Shown here: piece by piece, positions 60,897-64,000 of the stretch
Position numbering within the stretch: the first letter of the stretch is position 1
Layout: each line of letters opens with the position of its first letter
Assembly (NCBI GenBank): GCA_026391655.1
Contig: JAPLDR010000018.1
Location: forward strand, 1 to 64,000
DNA from: Bacteroidia bacterium
GTDB taxonomy: Bacteria; Bacteroidota; Bacteroidia; Bacteroidales; Prolixibacteraceae
DNA length: 64,000 nt
Direction: 5' to 3'
Position numbers and translations under genes: made by a program
The notes under the pieces: generated by a model
Told to the model about the DNA's origin: nothing
Seen by the model: only the letters and a program-made list of their open reading frames with translations
Databases searched by the model: none

Positions 60897-63056
60897 ATGA
60901 ATTTATTAGAAACAGGTATTGAAAAAGGACTTATTCGGTTTGACGAAGACCGAAACTTTATAACATATATTCATCAAAACAAAAAGCGGAATTACAATAA
61001 CCCCGAAGAGAAAGTTCAAGCTGAAACTTTCCTGAATTTGGTTTTGATTTATGGTTATCCATTAAACAGGATAAAGCAGTTTGTTTCAGTTCAAATGGGA
61101 GCTGAGACAAAAGAAGCTGATATCGTGGTATATTCAGACGAAAAGCTGGAAGAAACCTATATTTTAATCGAATGTAAAAAGGAAGACTTAACCGACCAGC
61201 AATTTAATATAGCTGTTGATCAGGCATACAGCTACGCTGTTGCTGAAGGTGCGAAGTATGTTTGGATAACTTCACGTATTAAAAACCAGTATTACGAAGT
61301 TCCCGAAAAGAAACCGAAAAGTAGAATTGAGATTCCCGACATACCACAGTTTGGCGTTAGTAAACTGGCTCCCTACAAATATGTGAAAGGTGGAATTTCG
61401 CAAACGGATACAGACATTGCAGACACAAACATTGTAAGCGAACCTGATCCAAATGCGAAACAGAAGTTCTTTGAATTACAAGTAGTTAGCGAAAGTGAAT
61501 TGACAAAAATTTTCATTCAATCGCATCAGGCACTGTGGGGCGGTGGACAACGAAATCCAAGTGTGGCTTTTGACGAATTAGATAAGCTGATTTTCTGCAA
61601 AATCTGGGATGAAAAACATCCAAGAACTAACGGACAGCCGTATGAATTTCAAATTTTCAGAGATGAGGATCCTGAAGATTTATTAGGCCGGATTAAAAAA
61701 ATATATGCTGTTGGTGAAAAGGACGCTCCGGAAGTTTTCAAAGACGGAATTACGCTCTCGGCGCAGGAAACACTGACCATTGTTAAATATTTCCAACGGA
61801 TAAACCTCAACAAAACGGATCTTGACAGCAAAGGAAAAGCCTTTGAAACGTTTATGGGCAGTTATTTCAGGGGCGACTTTGGCCAATATTTTACACCAAG
61901 ACCAATCGTAAAATTCATTGTCCAATGTTTACCAATTAACCACAAATCGAGGGTTTTAGATACAAGTTGCGGAAGTGGTGGTTTTCTTTTGTATGCACTT
62001 GATAAAGTTAGAGAACAGGCCAATGAATTCTATGACCGAAGGAAAGAAGAAAAAGACCATTACACATATTGGCACGATTTCGCCGAAAAGAATTTGTTTG
62101 GTATTGAGATAAACGATCAAATTGCCCGAACCGCTAAAATGAATATGATTATTCACGATGACGGACACACCAACGTAATTGCTTCCGATGGACTTTTGAG
62201 TGACTTGGAAATGCAAGCTAATTCAAGAAATAAAGAGTTTAGATACAATTCGTTTGACTTCATTATTACCAATCCGCCTTTTGGTAGCAGCATTAAGCAA
62301 ACCGAAAAGGCATACATGAACCAGTACAATTTAGCCTTAAAAGAAGTGGATTGGTTGAATACAACTCAAAGTAGCAAAGCCACTTTACGCGACAGCCAAA
62401 GCACCGAAGTTTTGTTTTTGGAACAATGTCATAAGTTCTTAACCGAGCAAGGATATTTGGCCATTGTAATTCCGGACGGAATTTTGACCAACAGTAGTAT
62501 GCAATATGTGAGGGATAATTTAGAAGAGCTGTATCGCATTGTAGCTGTTGTCTCTATGCCTCAAACAGCTTTTACGGCAACTGGTGCCGGTGTTAAAAGT
62601 TCGGTTTTGTTTTTGCGTAAACACAAAGAAAAGCATACAGAAAAAATAGCTGATCAAAAAACTAAACTTAAAGAACAGTTAAAGACTGACAATGAATACA
62701 TTGCCACCATTGAAAAATGGGAAAAAGAAAAAACTGATGTCATAAAACGATTAGAACAATCTGCTAAAAAGGTTCATCCAACAGCTACAAAAAAAGAAAT
62801 CACAGATATCATACAATCAGAGAAATCAGCCATTCAGGCAGCTTTTACTGACAAAGTCAATTTGCTGAAAGAAGAACTGACCGAAAAGTATTTTACTGCC
62901 AAACAGAATGCCTTAGACGACTATCCCATATTTATGGCAATAGCCGAAGATATTGGTTACGATGCTACTGGCAGAAGCACTGCAACAAACGAGTTAATTG
63001 AGATAGGTAAAGAACTTTCAAAGTTTATTATTCATATCAACAAAACCGAACCGTAA
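60897..63056 (+). CDS. Type I-like DNA methyltransferase with N-terminal HsdR-type nuclease domain
   Basis: A 719-residue protein. Residues about 40-130 match the HSDR_N domain: ADIVVYSDEKLEETYILIEC-K with Asp75, Glu92 and Lys94 as a PD-(D/E)XK-like triad, then QAYSYAVAEG and YVWITSR. From about 330 a HsdM-type N6-adenine methylase follows: VLDTSCGSGGFLLYALD (motif I, 354-370), ITNPPFGSS (motif IV, NPPF 459-462). A helical region with many Lys and Glu closes the protein. So one chain may both cut and methylate, or the nuclease-like part may only bind. The next gene (RhuM) starts three bases later; hsdS/hsdR may follow outside the window. Confidence 0.87.
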   Translation: MNLLETGIEKGLIRFDEDRNFITYIHQNKKRNYNNPEEKVQAETFLNLVLIYGYPLNRIKQFVSVQMGAETKEADIVVYSDEKLEETYILIECKKEDLTDQQFNIAVDQAYSYAVAEGAKYVWITSRIKNQYYEVPEKKPKSRIEIPDIPQFGVSKLAPYKYVKGGISQTDTDIADTNIVSEPDPNAKQKFFELQVVSESELTKIFIQSHQALWGGGQRNPSVAFDELDKLIFCKIWDEKHPRTNGQPYEFQIFRDEDPEDLLGRIKKIYAVGEKDAPEVFKDGITLSAQETLTIVKYFQRINLNKTDLDSKGKAFETFMGSYFRGDFGQYFTPRPIVKFIVQCLPINHKSRVLDTSCGSGGFLLYALDKVREQANEFYDRRKEEKDHYTYWHDFAEKNLFGIEINDQIARTAKMNMIIHDDGHTNVIASDGLLSDLEMQANSRNKEFRYNSFDFIITNPPFGSSIKQTEKAYMNQYNLALKEVDWLNTTQSSKATLRDSQSTEVLFLEQCHKFLTEQGYLAIVIPDGILTNSSMQYVRDNLEELYRIVAVVSMPQTAFTATGAGVKSSVLFLRKHKEKHTEKIADQKTKLKEQLKTDNEYIATIEKWEKEKTDVIKRLEQSAKKVHPTATKKEITDIIQSEKSAIQAAFTDKVNLLKEELTEKYFTAKQNALDDYPIFMAIAEDIGYDATGRSTATNELIEIGKELSKFIIHINKTEP

Positions 63057-63058
63057 AT

Positions 63059-64000
63059 ATGGAAAATACCAACATCATAATATACCAAACCGAAGACGGA
63101 AAAACCAAAATAGAAACCCGTTTAGAAGACGAAACTGTTTGGCTAACCCAAGCCCAATTGGCCGAATTATTTCAAAAAAGCAGGGTAACTATTACCGAAC
63201 ACATTGGTAACATATTTAAAGAAGGTGAATTGCATGAAAATTCAGTATGTCGGAATTTCCGACATACTGCTGCAGATGGGAAAGAATACAACACGACTTT
63301 TTACAACTTAGACGTAATTATTTCAGTTGGCTACCGGGTAAAAAGCCATCAGGGTACAAAATTTCGTCAATGGGCTACTGCAAGACTTCGTGAATACATT
63401 GTAAAAGGATTTACACTGAACGATGAATTGTTGAAACAAGCTGGTGGTGGTAATTATTTTGATGAATTACTGGCTCGTATTCGAGATATTCGTTCATCCG
63501 AAAAGGTATTCTGGCGAAAAGTTCTGGATATTTATGCTACAAGTATAGATTACGATCCAAAATTGGAAATATCAATTCAGTTTTTTCAAACTGTACAAAA
63601 TAAAATGCACTGGGCCGCACACGGACAAACAGCCGCAGAAGTGATATACACGCGAATAGATGCCCAAAAACCTAATTTAGGCTTAACCAATTTTAAAGGC
63701 AAAAAGCCTACAAAACAAGAAACTGAAATAGCCAAAAACTATTTGAATGAAGAAGAATTGAACGTCCTGAACCGTATGGTAACTGCATATTTAGAGTTGG
63801 CAGAATTGCAGGCACTTAACCGCAAGCCAATGTATATGAATGACTGGATTGAACGCTTAGACGACTTTGTGAAAATGACAGGTAACAACATTTTACAAAA
63901 TGCAGGTTCGGTAAGCCACCAGGAAGCCTTGAAAAAAGCCAATACTGAATACGAAAAATACAAAGAGCAAACAAAAAATGAACTCTCGGATGCGGAAAAA
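63059..64000 (+). CDS. RhuM-family protein (cut by window end)
   Basis: 314 codons of an open frame from ATG 63059, still open at the window edge. N-terminal helix-turn-helix-like segment (TVWLTQAQLAELFQKSRVTI), then NLDVIISVGYRVKSHQGTKF and RQWATARLREYIVKGFTLND, the core of RhuM/virulence proteins; later WAAHGQTAAEVIYTRIDAQK and YMNDWIERLDDFVKMTG. RhuM genes often sit between hsdM and hsdS of type I systems, but their role there is unsettled. Coupled to the methylase gene with a two-base gap. Missing C-terminus is probably short. Confidence 0.85.
   Translation, partial: MENTNIIIYQTEDGKTKIETRLEDETVWLTQAQLAELFQKSRVTITEHIGNIFKEGELHENSVCRNFRHTAADGKEYNTTFYNLDVIISVGYRVKSHQGTKFRQWATARLREYIVKGFTLNDELLKQAGGGNYFDELLARIRDIRSSEKVFWRKVLDIYATSIDYDPKLEISIQFFQTVQNKMHWAAHGQTAAEVIYTRIDAQKPNLGLTNFKGKKPTKQETEIAKNYLNEEELNVLNRMVTAYLELAELQALNRKPMYMNDWIERLDDFVKMTGNNILQNAGSVSHQEALKKANTEYEKYKEQTKNELSDAEK
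63243..63269. repeat. 27-base perfect palindrome inside the RhuM gene
   Basis: Arms CAGTATGTCGGAA and TTCCGACATACTG with a single T between. It encodes SVCRNFRHT within the RhuM protein. Possible protein binding site or mRNA hairpin. Confidence 0.7.

Overview
The window comes from a member of the Bacteroidota, most likely order Bacteroidales. It carries the type IX secretion core gldKLMN beside a PorP/SprF-like gene. Its promoters have the phylum's TAnnTTTG -7 element instead of a TATAAT box. It has a DUF4270 lipoprotein, an LptE/SecG/GroES neighbourhood typical of the group, and a GH29/GH105 glycan-degrading locus. The many HdrA-type flavoproteins, ferredoxin domains and multihaem cytochromes indicate an anaerobic, sulfur-linked electron economy. 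I see no rRNA, tRNA, CRISPR array or complete insertion sequence.

Region 1 (1-10.75 kb) is about sulfur and redox chemistry. It opens inside a Qmo-like membrane oxidoreductase: two HdrA-like flavoproteins, a small winged-helix protein and a fused HdrC/HdrE-type membrane subunit, on the + strand. A - strand block follows. It encodes an octahaem tetrathionate-reductase-type cytochrome, a cytochrome b, a split YeeE/YedE sulfur transporter and a rhodanese domain cut off from the transporter by a single in-frame TGA. Upstream lies a second - strand operon: DUF134 regulator, two NifX-like proteins, DUF1847 protein, SAM methyltransferase and a zinc-ribbon mini-protein whose last cysteine codon is TGA. 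Both operons have ArsR/SmtB-like palindromes (TGARCA-N2-TGYTC) at their promoters.

Region 2 (10.5-22.3 kb) is a metal-resistance and repeat-rich zone. It holds a CusA/CusB/TolC-type efflux system with heavy-metal-associated domains, a small HMA protein, a scar of a copper P-type ATPase, and at least four families of short palindromic repeats, one of them inside the CusB reading frame. L,D-transpeptidase, ECF sigma factor, gpmA and SHOCT genes are mixed in.

Region 3 (22.7-28.8 kb) is a fucose locus: FucI-like isomerase, FucU mutarotase, GH29 fucosidase, GH105 hydrolase and a NIPSNAP protein. Region 4 (29-45.8 kb) is core genome: topA, an arginase-fold pseudoenzyme, porP, gldKLMN, radA, panD, panC, a glycogen-synthase-like gene and two lipoproteins.

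Region 5 (45.8-54.1 kb) has mntP and then a complete FlxABCD-HdrABC electron-bifurcation operon that appears to follow exbB-exbD on the same strand. Region 6 (54.2-64 kb) has a damaged groEL, groES, secG, a TPR-like gene, lptE, a sigma-54 activator, kdsB, and the start of a type I-like restriction-modification locus in which a nuclease-like domain is fused to the methylase, followed by a RhuM gene that runs off the window.
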